A stretch of DNA of 26,715 nucleotides, from contig JANBPT010000666.1 of assembly GCA_027575765.1 (NCBI GenBank), forward strand, positions 1-26,715, read 5' to 3'. The translations under genes were made by a program, and so were the position numbers. The stretch's first letter is position 1; every line of letters begins with the position of its first letter. The DNA comes from Tieghemiomyces parasiticus. Lineage: Eukaryota; Kickxellomycota; Dimargaritomycetes; Dimargaritales; Dimargaritaceae. Below are positions 10,201-23,743 of this stretch, piece after piece. Below the pieces are notes generated by a model. The model was not told the origin of the DNA. It worked only from the letters and a program-made list of their open reading frames with translations, and ran no database searches.

Positions 10201-10407
10201 ATTATGCTGTCTAATGTACGCAAGCACCTCCGCCAGCATCTCGAGACTCAGAAGGACGCAATCGGCTTTAATGTGGCTGGGCTCAGATACCTCCGCGAAC
10301 AGCACACGGCCAACTCAATCGCGACCTACTTTGGTGAGGAGGATATCGACGCCAAACTGAACTACGGACTGCGGAAGCGCCGGTACCTGACCATCTCCAG
10401 CAAGTAG
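7205..10407 (+). CDS. UTP12: U3 snoRNP WD40 protein Utp12/Dip2 (WDR3 homologue), 2 exons
   Basis: Exons 7205-9706 and 9913-10407 are joined across a 206-bp GTAAGT...TAG intron in phase 0, giving 998 residues (human WDR3 is 943). The N-terminus is typical of the family (MGKTYLRYEPEGAFGVI). A first set of WD repeats includes GHRSSVSTLAF...ILWNV, GHKDEVTAVHF...IKLWDL and EHRSEVWSLAV...LKVWRL. A second set runs from about residue 450 to 760 with GHRGEARAIAL...LKVWNT, AHAKEVWSVAV...VKFWEF, GHSLPVLSLDI...LKIWGM, AHQDSVTCVRF...VKYWDA and GHQAEVWGLVV...IRVWVR. A charged linker (Lys/Arg-rich about 305-325, Asp-run near 390) separates the two sets. Exon 2 encodes the C-terminal Dip2/Utp12 helical domain. 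The protein belongs to the UTP-B subcomplex of the nucleolar SSU processome. It shares its promoter region with LCP5. Confidence 0.95.
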
Positions 10408-11853
10408 AGCGGTGGTTGGCCGGTAGGGCTTTACCTGGTGCCTTTCTCTCGGGCCGTTTGACAAAACATAATCGAAACCGGGCTCCTTCTCCCCCTTCAC
10501 TCTTTCACAATGACTATATGGCTACTAACATAAATCAGTATCATCGACATATTTCAAAGCTGGGCGAGCGGGCGGCCACCACGTCACACCACCTGGGAGT
10601 GTGCCGGGGAGTCTGGGTATTACCCTAGTACCCGTAAGGACGTGGAAGATGTGGTATGTTGAGGGTTACCAGATAACTACAGCAAACGACATAACGGTCA
10701 ACGGATTTGCAGATTCCATCACACCCTAGTCAACTGGTAAACTGGGTAAAGGCCAAAGGTCGGAAAGCGCTCAGTGCTGGGACGGGAGTTGAAAGGGGAA
10801 ATAGGAACTCCCGCATAGCCCAACTCAAGTGAATCAGAGAGCAGGTATGGCAAGCTGGAGACTCGAGTGCGAGCCCCGGCCAACTCAGGTTGTACCTGGG
10901 CGAGCAATGCGCCAGATAATATTTGAACAGATGAAGCGCTTGTTTGAGAGACAAGTGACGTGGAGACGTATGAAAAAAAAAAACTAGCAGCACTAACGTA
11001 AGCGATTGAGTTGAGACTGAAGTGTTGGGGACAACCTATAATTTAATGTCGGATAGCAATTAGTAACCTTCCATAACGGGAGGGGAAATGTATCTGAGGA
11101 GAAACGCGAGTTCCAGCGGCAGAAATTAGTCAGAAAGGTCAATGGGTGAAGGGCCAGCATGTCTTGGCCCGCTTAGAACGAATTAAACTGATAGAGATTA
11201 CCCCTCTCACCAGGGCAAAGAGGGATGGGACCCATATTCATATTATAACTGATCCAGCATACCCTTCACTTCGGGTGGCCACAGCCACCTACAGCCATAA
11301 AGGTTGCGCCTGACCATCAGCATTACCAGGGTGTTGAAGTACACCGCAGTCATAGCAGACGGCAGCAATTAGAACTGCTACATCTCCATTCTTCCTCCCT
11401 ACCGTGACTGTACCCAATTGCACAGTGGATGGGGGGGCGGAGGAGGGGAGAGGCCTATCGGGTAACTGAGCGTGCTGAAGGGGGGCCTTCCGTAGAAAAT
11501 TCTTCATGAAGGCTGAGTCAGGGCCTAAAAAGAAAAGATTGATGGAGACGTAGGCTTCAGCGGCAAGGGGAGAGGATAGGAGGACATACTGATGATGCCA
11601 ACCGTTCACACGCTTCACGGCAGGCGAGCCCATCAACTGGCAGTCACAACGGGTGCTCCCTGTCCATCATACTCGATGCTATTGAGCCTCCGGCCCTCCA
11701 AGCTTGGGAGAGAGGAGGGGGCGTCTTGAGTACTTTGGTCCCGACTTGCTCATCCGCTTTCCTCTCCGACAGTCACCATTCCTATTTACCAGCGACCTAC
11801 GCCATTATAATTCACGCTCACTACCTGGCCCCTTCTCTGCCCATTTCTCCGAC
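10408..11853. other. Intergenic between UTP12 and QDPR; no gene seen
   Basis: The 1.45-kb gap holds the UTP12 3' region and the QDPR promoter. Short frames here (for example 10719-10993 and 11289-11636, minus) show no domain and are not supported. A small perfect hairpin (ggtggc/gccacc, 4-nt loop) is at 11274-11289 and an A-run at 10973-10983. No TATA box or RNA gene was recognised. Confidence 0.5.
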
Positions 11854-12968
11854 ATGTCTAGAGTTATTGTCTACGGCGGCAATGGCGCCCTTGGTGCCAC
11901 CCTTGTGTCCCTTTTCAAGGCCCGCAGCTGGGTAAGTAGGTTGTTCAACTTGGCACTACGAGGATACAAAGGCTACCTGCCTTGCGTCGTCCGTGCAGCA
12001 ACCTTTAGATAGACGATTAAACCAAACCAGAAAATACACTTGCGTGTGCAAAGTACTCTAACAGGCACCTTACAACCTCTTTATAAGACAGACTACTAAA
12101 GCCCCAGTCTAGCTCTAACCTACAAATAACCCTGCTGGCTTTGATGCCCACCGTTGCTTTCTATTACCCCGGCTTACAGCAAGTGACCTCGATTGGCCTA
12201 GCGCCAAACCCCCACGCCGACAAGAACGTACTGGTCAAGCCAAACCTACCGCTCCCTACGGCAGGCCAGCAGGTACTCGAGACTCTGCAGCGCACCAGTG
12301 ACCTACCGGTCCACGCGGTGCTCTGCGTGGCTGGCGGGTGGGAAGGTGGTTCAATCCAATCTGACCAGGCGCTCGCCAGCGCGGAACACATGTGGCAGCA
12401 GAGTGTCCAGACCTCCCTCATCGCCGCTCAGATTGCGGCCCGCCACCTTCGGCCGGGAGGTCTTCTGACTCTGACCGGCGCCGAGGCCGCCGCCGCCGGC
12501 CCGACCCCTGGGATGATCGGGTATGGTATGGCGAAGGCAGCCGTCCACCACCTGACGGCAAGCCTGGCCGCACCCGGGGCCGGACTACCCGATCGTGTGT
12601 CGGTCAACGCCATCCTGCCTGTAACCCTGGATACCCCGGCTAACCGCGGCGCCATGCCCGATGCCGACCGTTCGACCTGGACGCCCCTGAGCGAGGTGGC
12701 CGAGTAAGTTAAATGTTTCGATGCGGTTCTATGGACCACACCAATGGAATGTCCGATGGGACCCGGGCAACGACGCAACTTTGGCACGGCTCTCCGTTAG
12801 ACAACGTCCCTAACCATTGATCATTATGTGCCGCCACCCTGTTCCAAAACGATATCCTTGATACGAAACAGAGGGCTCTTCGCCTGGGCGTCTGACCCCA
12901 CCAAGCGCCCCCCGTCGGGCTCCCTCGTCAAAATCCTCACAAAGGACCACCAGACGACATTCCAGTGA
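11854..12968 (+). CDS. QDPR: Dihydropteridine reductase (quinonoid dihydrobiopterin reductase), 3 exons
   Basis: Exons 11854-11931, 12180-12703 and 12872-12968 encode 232 residues (human QDPR 244). Introns of 248 and 168 bp both have GTAAGT donors and CAG acceptors; phases match (0, then 2+1 forming a Glu codon). The enzyme reduces quinonoid dihydropterin to the tetrahydro form with NADH, recycling the cofactor of aromatic amino acid hydroxylases. It is a short-chain dehydrogenase: the glycine-rich nucleotide site VYGGNGALG is at residues 6-14, LCVAGGWEGG at about 74-83, GGLLTLTGA at about 119-127, and the catalytic Tyr141-x3-Lys145 lies in TPGMIGYGMAK. LPVTLDTPANR and the terminal RPPSGSLVKI block also follow the animal enzyme closely. 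No signal peptide is seen, so it should be cytosolic. It converges with the RhoGEF gene. Pterin specificity is inferred from these family-specific blocks. Confidence 0.93.
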
Positions 12969-13340
12969 AAGTTCAAGCGCAGACCGGTCACGCTGGTGAT
13001 GTCGGCATCTATTGGTGGCAGCTCGCGTTCAATATCGAATGTCCGACCGTGTACAGGGTTGAGTCCCTGTAAATCCGCTCGACATTAATTGCTGGATGCG
13101 CTCTGTACCGTCCCTCGCACACCAACACATATACTTACGGATGATTATTGAAATTTACAGGGCCTTAAAGAAAAAGGCAGTGGCTAACAACATATGGAGA
13201 AGGTGTACGCAATAATGATTCCAAATCGTCAGTACGAGAAAGTAAAATGATGTGTGTGCGTGTGTGAAGTATTATAAGTGAAGTATAAAATTGGGAGGAA
13301 TAACGTACCGAACCTCCATAAATAGTACGTGATAACAGTT
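12969..13340. other. Shared 3' intergenic space of the convergent QDPR and RhoGEF genes
   Basis: The 372 bp contain the 3' regions of both genes and a short GT-rich run (13251-13266). AT-rich stretches around 13264-13330 could serve poly(A) signalling. No gene is seen. Confidence 0.5.
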
Positions 13341-16300
13341 CTAGTTGAAGGGTGCCGGCACATATTTGGACAGCAGAATCTTGGTGATTTGGTTTTCCAA
13401 AGCCGTGGCGAAGCTCTTTTGAGCCTCGCTGGTCGTGTGCTGCAGAGTAAAATATTGCGGCTCCTGGGTAGGCAGGATGGCCTGTTTCTCCCCAGTAGGG
13501 GTGATGATAAAGCTCAATGAGGTGACCAGGCTGAGGGAATGGGATGGCTTACCCACCGTACGAGAGACCATACTGTCGCCAGCATCACTCCGGGCCCGGG
13601 TGAGACCAGCTGCCGGCGTGGTTGGCGTAGCGGGCACCGAGGGTACGGCCGGGGCCGATGGCAGTGCTGAAGCCGGGACGCTGGGAGATTTGGGTGCCGT
13701 GGTATTGGAGGCACCGGGCGCGACCGGGGTGGCGTAGAGCCCGCCAGACTGAAATTGATCGAACGGAAAGGCGGTCTGGTCGTGCGGCGGCGACGGTAGA
13801 AGAAATGGGGACTTCGGGCCTAGGTGGGGATGTGGAGAGATTGAACTGATTGCCGAGCTTCGGGTGGTGGCCGTGGTGATGGTCGTCGAGGTGATCCCGG
13901 CGTTACCTACCACCATGTTCGGGAACGGCGTGTCTGGATCTGGTAGGGCGGAGAGTGTAGAGATGCGACGATCGATGGAGCCGGCCCGACTTGCCGGGTC
14001 GCCGCCCTCAATGGAAAGGATGGTGACGTGTTTGTTACCTTCAACACAGGTCTGGGTCAGCACCGACAGTTCGGTCAGGTCAATAACCAGGTCGCAGAAC
14101 CAAGTGCGGCGGGACATGCTGGACCAGCCCCGGCTGGCTGGGCTGTGGGCCATGAGTAATATGTCGTCGAATAGGAAGAGTCGACGGGTGCTGTCCGTCC
14201 GCACCTCGCGAACCATCGTTTCGGTGATGAACTTGCGGCTGGGGCGGTACACCATGAGCGGGACGTGGCGCAGCGGTTTGGTCAGGGCCATGACAGGGGA
14301 GTGGGCCATGTCCTCGCGGGCCCCCAGGTTACTCTCCGTCGCGTAGCGGCTGACCAACTCGATGGCCTGCTGGAGCAACGCGTGTTCCCAGTGCGAGGGC
14401 GGGGTCTGTTTGAGCAGCTTGTCGAGTAGCAGCGGGTACCGCGTGATACGCTGGACGGGTAAAATCAGCAAGGAGCTCAGCGTGTCATTCTTGGTGGTCT
14501 TATTGCGCATCACATCCTGCTGAAACTTGGCGAAGCTTCGGGTGGCGAGGGCGCGCTTAATCACACCCTGGGCCGCCTTGAAATTGCGGATCGTACGCGG
14601 AAAGGCCTTCCACTGGCGCTGTTCTCGTAGGAAGATCTCGGCGATGCTAGCGTCGGGGCTTTGGGTGTTGGCCACCTCCTCAAGTTCGTCACGGAAGGTT
14701 GCTGAGTGATCCAACAGCTCGTCCACGCCCAGGAAGAGGGTACGTGCCTCGGCCGGATCCATGATAGGGTTCTGATTGAGAATCCCGTCAAAGATGGGGT
14801 CCATCCAGACCTAAACAAGGGTGTAAAGGGGGTACGACAGAGAGGGCGGAGCGGGGTTAGTCTTCTAATTAGGTCGATCGAGTTATCCCCGCCATACATA
14901 TGCTAGGATGACGGACCGTGTGGTTTCTACCAGAGATTAGCAACTACTTACCACTCGCACCTCGTTGAAGCAATCGTAGAATGACCGCTCGGTGGCGGAA
15001 ATTTCAGTGATGATGTGCTTACGCATGTCGTGGCGGCTGAGGGTCAGCTGTCGGAAGTCGGCCACGGCGCGGCTCGACTTGCGGGACAGGGTGGGCGTGG
15101 CCATGGTTTCCGTCACGGGGACGGGCGGTATGGCCGGGGCACCAGCAGCAGCGGAAACCATGGTTTTGTTTTCCCGGGGCGGTGCCGGCAGGCTCTTGCG
15201 CAGGTAGAGTTCCACGAAGTCCGAGTCGGAGGAAATAACCGGTTCGGCGGTATCCACCATGTCGACGTCCTTGCCAGGGTGGAGGTAGATGTTGCCATCG
15301 TCGTCAACCAGGGCCTCGATCTCTTCGTTGAGGCTAGACCGATCATCACTGGGCTGGGCGGTCAATTCCTTCTCTTCGTTGTCGGGCGAAGACGGCGTGG
15401 CGAGGAACCGGTTGGCCGGGAGGAGTTCTGAGGAGAAAGTGGAAACGGCCGAGAGGCGCGGGAGGGTGGGCATACCTTCCGCCGCGGGCGTGACTGACGA
15501 GCAGGGTGGCAGGGTGGTGGTTGCTACAGGAGTAGTGGCAGCGGACGGGTCGGTGGAGGTGGCTGACGCTTGGTGCGACGAGGGCGGCGTGACCGGGGCG
15601 CCGACAATATTGGTCGTGGAGACATGCTGAGAGCTAGGGTGGTCGGCGAGAGAATCGACTGCGAATTCTGAAGGAATGTCCGTTGTAGTAGCTGTCATGT
15701 CCGACACGTTGGAGTTGGTCCGGGATAACCGCGTGGGTGAGGGAGGCGCAGTAGCCGGTTGAAGAGGATGGGTTTGGGGAGGGGTCGTAGCTGGAGACGG
15801 GTGCGCCGGCGGTATGGCCCCGGGTTCGATTGACGGGGACGCTGGGTTTGGAACTGGTAGCGACCTAGTCGAGGCCGAACTGGACGATATCGCGTCGACC
15901 GACTTTGGGGCTGAATCGGACATACTCCGTTCTGGCTTGGCCGGGCGCCTCAATAGGGAACTCTGTCGGACCGAGAAAATGGACGAGCTGCGGGTCAGCG
16001 TGGTGGGGCGGTCGGCCTGCTCTGCCACACGGCTACCCGTAGAACAACGCAGGAGGGTAGCGGCAGGTAGGGTAGGTGCAGTATCAGGAGGTGTGGACTT
16101 TTTCCTATTGATCGAGTTGGTGATACTGGAGGTCAAGGATTGGAGGTTGACAATTTTGGCGGGTACGACCCGCATGGGCTGTGCAACGCGGACCGCTGGG
16201 ATGGCAGCAGGGGATTTGGGCGGCGTGGGTGTGTCGGACGGAGTGCGGCTGACGGGTATCCCGTCGGACTTGGCGCTGGGTACCGGGGAGGCCGCCCCGC

Positions 16301-16898
16301 TGCGAAAATTCTGAAGACTGGCCTTACGTGGGAAGGGATTGGCGGACGACCCCGCTCGACTAGATGTGGCCGATCGGGTAGTGAGTATGGAGGTCCGGGC
16401 CTGTGCCGTCGATCGGCCCTGCGGGGGTAGGGAATTACTCGCGGAGCGAGACATAAAGACCGGCGGCAGTGGAGGCGGTGCCTGAATTTGACCCGTCCGG
16501 GTTACGGCTGGGGCCGGTGGGGGTCCTCGCCGCGGGGAGACAGCGGGAGAACGGCCCACGGTATGGGTCCCGTCAGCGGAGGACTGCAGTAGGAGGAGAC
16601 GCAGGCGGAAGACAATCTCGAAGGTAGGTATATCAGGTTCCTGGAGGGTCGGGGCCGACCCGGCGGAATTGCTCTGCACGTATGTGCAGTAGGTGCGGAT
16701 ATCCTCAATGAACACGTGGATCTTAGTGTCACCTAGGCCGTTGTATTTGGCGTCGGCCAGGTACTGCTCGGGGGGCCGTGCACGCTGGAGGGGAATAAGT
16801 TCCCGTACCACAGCAGGTAAAGGCTTGTGGTAGGCGAAGGTGAACGGTAGACTGAGGGTGGCGACGAAGGCCGTGTGGAGCTCGCCCATTTCACCCAT
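13341..16898 (-). CDS. Rho guanine-nucleotide exchange factor (DH-PH) with long disordered N-terminal half, 2 exons
   Basis: Exons 16898-14952 and 14810-13341 are joined across a 141-bp intron (GTAAGT, TAG) in phase 0, giving 1138 residues. Residues 1-110 are moderately conserved-looking but unrecognised. Residues about 110-600 are Ser/Pro/Thr-rich and probably disordered. The DH domain spans about 620-810: ITEISATERSFYDCFNEVRV ends exon 1, and ILPVQRITRYPLLLDKLL in exon 2 is the diagnostic CR3 helix. A PH domain follows (RRLFLFDDILLMA, WFCDLVIDLTELSV). Its last strands and helix (FTLQHTTSEAQKSFATALENQI) come only after a Ser/Pro/Thr-rich insert of roughly 170 residues. Such proteins activate Rho-type GTPases controlling polarity and the cytoskeleton; the specific GTPase cannot be read here. 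The start used is the first ATG of the open frame; an upstream exon is not excluded. Orthology to a named yeast GEF is not claimed. Confidence 0.88.
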
Positions 16899-19800
16899 GA
16901 CGAAGATCCGGCAATGGTGGGCGAGTATGTATGGAAGAGGGAAGTGTGGAGACTGCGGGCGGGGGCGCAGGGGGGGGGGCTGGGGATACTGACTTTAACG
17001 GTTTAATTCAGACACCATATGGAAGGGGGTGCTGGCGAACTAAAAATAACTGTGGCCGGTTATTTAGAGCCCGTTAGTTTATGAGGCAATAACAGGGGAC
17101 TGGCGTAATCAAGGGGGGTAGCACGGTCAGGGGCCAGCGTGGCGTGGGCTAGAAACCCAGTTCTATGGGTGGCACAAGCGAAATAGGCTCGGTCGAGGAG
17201 GGTGCGGGGGAGCTAAGAATGTCGACCTAAGTGGGTGCCACAAGCTAATAGTGTACAGAGAGTATTGGTACAAGGTGCAGAGGAGGAAGGCGAATTCCAA
17301 AACGTGAAATGGAGGTCGGGGTCTGAATGATGGGAGATTTGGGCGGAGTCTAGGCGATGTGGAGAATAGGAAGCTACGACGGAATAGCTAAGGTAAAATG
17401 TATTGGAAGCAATAGACTGAACGACGTGTCCAATGAAACCGCCTGTTAATGGGGAGACAAAGAGCGTCGGTCAGTGGCGGGGTATCAAAAAAAATGAAGG
17501 GTCAGGACCAACAAGGTGGCAGTCAGTTACAGGTGGAAACTGAGGCCGGGAATAGGTCGAAGGCAAGCGTACGATGGCAGGGACCACCAACCGGCCTACG
17601 AAGGGGCGGGGGTGTAAGCAAGCTGTAGTTCACTTTTCCCTCGGCCTTGGAAGTCGTTTAGGCCCAGCCCTTCCAGTATCTGACGCCAACGGAGGGAAGG
17701 GAGGGGCGGTCGCAGATGGCGGGGGGCGTTTAGGTATAGCGGCGTGCCGATCTTAACGCTAAGGGAACGCTGTTGGGAACGCGAAGCCAGCAAAGCTAGG
17801 GAGGTGGAGACAAATGGCTTAAATTATTGGCCTAATACGGTAGTAGCCAGGCCAGACGTGGGGATCCAATGATGGGAACCAACGGACAGCAGGTCGCAGG
17901 ATTAGGAGGGGCGGATTGCGTTGCCGGATAATTACATACTTTTCGCAGTCTCTAGAGACGCGTCGGGAGCAAATATCATGATAACCCGACATGTCTGGTG
18001 GAAAGTAAACTATCTATCCCATCACCCACAACATGGCATGGCATATGATAGCGTAAGTAGGGAGACACGGGGAGGGGAAGAGCTGTGCATCCGACCCGCC
18101 GCAATACACTGCGTACTAGTCGCAAGTTACGGACTTTCAAACAGAATCTCCTTATTCATGGCGTTCCTGGCCGCGAGGCGAAGATAGGACACACATTAGA
18201 CTCGGCTATTTAGTCCTCCCCTTCATGACCATTACGGGCCAATTATTACGTGAGCTGTATCAGCCGCTATCATGGTGTAGGCGTGTGAAATGCCTTAACT
18301 CATCGTTTGGACCAAAGTGGGGCGGCTAACCTGTATCTGACATATTTCTTCGTAACTGCCCAGGCCAACACTGCCCACCACGTTACGCCTAGGCTTGGCC
18401 ATACTTTTATCATTATACAGGTAGGTCGCTGGCCACTGATTGGAGCGATCAACCGTGGCCAGTGCTCCGGTAGCAACAGCGAGTGAGACAACTCCCGAGC
18501 AATTTACGAGAGCGGGTAGGTCGGGGGATTCCATGATTGACAGCGACGCACAGTGAGGGGTTCTAACAATGATTCACCTGACATAGCATCCGGTATGACC
18601 ATCTACATTCAACGCTCAGTATCCCCATATGAATAACGTCAGCAACTCTGTAAATGGAAAGCTGCAACTACAACGCTACCAGCCGTAGATTCCTATTATC
18701 TAAATTCTCTCATCGGATTAACAACTTCGATAGGTCGGCTTCTTTAAGAGCCTTTCAGTTAGTAGATTGCAAGGAAGCAATTAGGCTTTTTTTTCGCATA
18801 GCGAACCAGTGTGTGGTTACTCGTCAACTTTGTAAAAATGATAATTGGCCATATCGTCGGAGTTCCCATTTTTGCGAAGGTGAAGACCGAAATAAAGGGC
18901 TAATGAAACCCAATGGAGAATAGGAAGGGAGTTGTTATGCCTTCCAATTTACCCTTATAGGTAACCCATTTGCTGAGCAACCCTCTCTTATCTGTATCAA
19001 AACGAAAGTTAACGATGGAAAAAATTGGGTGGGGACCGAGAAGACTGGGTGGGCGTTGTGTGCCTATCAAGACGCATGGCGGTGTGAAGCAAGAAAATAA
19101 TTCAACAGCGCCCTGGACATCATGATTGTCCTATCTAAACGAATGTCATTGGCTGCCGTGACTGTGAGAAAAAGGAAGGATCCCGAAGACTATGGCATAG
19201 GTTTCGCCGTATCCCAATAACCGTCAGCAGCCTCCAAAGGTCATACAGCTGGCCTGTGGATAGCTGTTCCCAAGCTGGTACGGGAGGACAGTAGGGGCCA
19301 CGAGGAAACAGCCGGGCCAATAGACTGATTGGGATTGTATACACCAGGAGCAGCTTTCACTGCGCACCAGATGACCTTGTTAGTGTCCGTCTGTTTAAAC
19401 TGTGGCACAGAGTACCCGACGTCAATAAACGTAAAATACTTGCCAAGCTCCCAGTACCAACATGCACGAGTGCAGCTAACTCCTAAGGAAACAAGCTTGT
19501 CAAGTATGGTTTGGGTAAGGTCTTCTTGTACTTTGGACTATTCACGTTACTTGCGGCCCTCCTCATTATGCCAAAGTCGGCTATTGACTGGCTTGAAAGA
19601 TCGCCAACCTTCCAAATACAGCCCTTTCTACGTTGCCTCCTATCTGCACGTTCGACCAATAATTCGGGTTAACCGCCAAGGTCGGTCTAATGATGACAAA
19701 CGCGGGGGAACCCCTGAGTGACTAGGGCGCCACATTCTTCGGTTTGCCTATCCTTCTAGACTTGGTGGTTGGGACGCTAGGCATCTTGAGGTAGTTTCAA

Positions 19801-20783
19801 CCTCTCAGAAAACGAGGGACGCGGCTTTGGTGGTCATGGATGCGAGGTGTTTAGCCCCTTCCACCCATTACGCCAACTGATTTTTGAACGGGCGTTGGGA
19901 TTCCTGACCATAGTTCTAACCCCATACCTTCAAAAGTTAAGCATGCTGGGGGGGGGAGTAGAAGAGTCGTCCCAAACTAAGCCTTGCTAAACCGGTCGTC
20001 GCTGTATTGCTATATATCTCTGGGGGATATTGAAGCCGACTAGAAAGCTATGTAGCCAGTACGTAGTGTGGAATCATAGACTGTAAATTAATTCAGTCCG
20101 AATAGGCTGGGCCAGAGGGTGCTGGATCGACCCACTTGTGATACCAAAACAAAGCCGAAATATAAGCGTCCAAAGCGAACAGCAGTAGAAGTAAGGGAGA
20201 GCTGATTCATAAACAGGTCGTGGTGTGACTACCTCCCCTCCTCGACTAGAATGAGCGAAGAGACCGAATCGCAGTTTGGTAAGTCTACAGGCACGAAGTC
20301 TTCATCCGACTCGGCGGCCGGAGTAACTTGGTCACCACCCGCGCCGGTGGTAGGCTTATTGGGCTGGGGTTACCAGCCTCTGATGTCGGGGTTTATAACG
20401 CGTCGCTTCTCTTTGACGACACGGCTCTAGAAGCTTGCGCTTACTCCGAAGCAAAGGTAGCCTAGGGTGTGCTCGCGTTAATTCACCAGGTGCTTGCAGC
20501 CACTACCTTCTCCCGATTCCGACACCACCCACGTGTTGTTTTGACGGAATCCTTCCGCTCAATATCAGTTAACTAAGCCGCCAGCTAATTTTATGGTAGC
20601 CAAGTACCGCCACACAATGCCGATTTGGCTAGTTAATAGCTCGAGCAATACATAAATGGTGGGATGTGTATTTAATTATCGCATGTCAAGGTTTCCCGAG
20701 CACCTTGGGTAGCGCCCTACGTGAAGGCCGTTACGAGAGGAAAATGCGGGAATGGTGACGGTTAAAATGTCTAGGTCTCAACA
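16899..20783. other. 3.9-kb span without a supported gene
   Basis: This is the longest gene-free stretch outside the left repeat block. It includes the RhoGEF upstream region (with a G10 run at 16970-16979) and the 3' side of PRP43. Short frames (17921-18187, 18295-18534, 18654-18923, 19329-19721) have no recognisable domains. No tRNA, snRNA, tandem array or long inverted repeat was noticed. CpG is not depleted here, unlike in 309-4450, so it does not look like another methylated repeat. A 59-codon frame at 20251-20430 is listed separately. Confidence 0.5.
20251..20430 (+). CDS. Candidate small ORF, 59 residues, unsupported by homology
   Basis: An ATG frame begins MSEETESQFG, acidic and serine-rich as many nuclear or cytosolic fungal N-termini are, and ends at a TAG. 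A perfect GTAAGT donor lies at 20279-20284, so the first 28 nt could instead be exon 1 of a spliced gene; I found no matching later exon. No domain is recognised. It may well be chance. Confidence 0.12.
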   Translation: MSEETESQFGKSTGTKSSSDSAAGVTWSPPAPVVGLLGWGYQPLMSGFITRRFSLTTRL

Positions 20784-23571
<2,788 letters not shown>

Positions 23572-23694
23572 ATGCCTCTATCTCCAAACCCGCTGGCCAT
23601 GCCATTTACTTTGGTCGCAATGTTGGTATCTGTTCTCTACCAAATTATGGCTAACGGACTTGAGAGGAAAGTAAAACCCAGAGGTATCCAATAA
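23572..23694 (+). CDS. Candidate 40-residue single-pass membrane microprotein
   Basis: An ATG frame of 40 codons encodes a short polar start, one hydrophobic helix of about 20 residues (FTLVAMLVSVLYQIMA) and a basic tail (ERKVKPRGIQ), the usual layout of a small tail-basic membrane protein. TATAAAA lies 105 bp upstream with a CACGTG next to it. A six-codon upstream frame (23552-23572) ends in TGATG, overlapping this start by one base. It lies just beyond the convergent TRP4 stop codon. I recognise no family; it could be a chance frame in a 3' flank. Confidence 0.22.
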   Translation: MPLSPNPLAMPFTLVAMLVSVLYQIMANGLERKVKPRGIQ

Positions 23695-23743
23695 CATGTG
23701 GATAAAACTAAGAGCACCCGCATTTCCTAGGGCCCACCCACGC

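Noticed and set aside
12428..12787. Minus-strand frame opposite QDPR exon 2
   Set aside because: It is antisense to a strongly supported exon, and its Arg/Pro/Gly/Ala bias is typical of GC-rich antisense frames.
13520..13570. Possible micro-intron in the RhoGEF PH insert (GTAAGC followed by CAG 20 bp later)
   Set aside because: About 22 bp is far shorter than the 125-248 bp introns of the window and the frame is open without it.
19329..19721. 130-codon plus-strand frame in the gene-free span
   Set aside because: No domain, ordinary amino acid mix for a random frame, no splice or promoter support.
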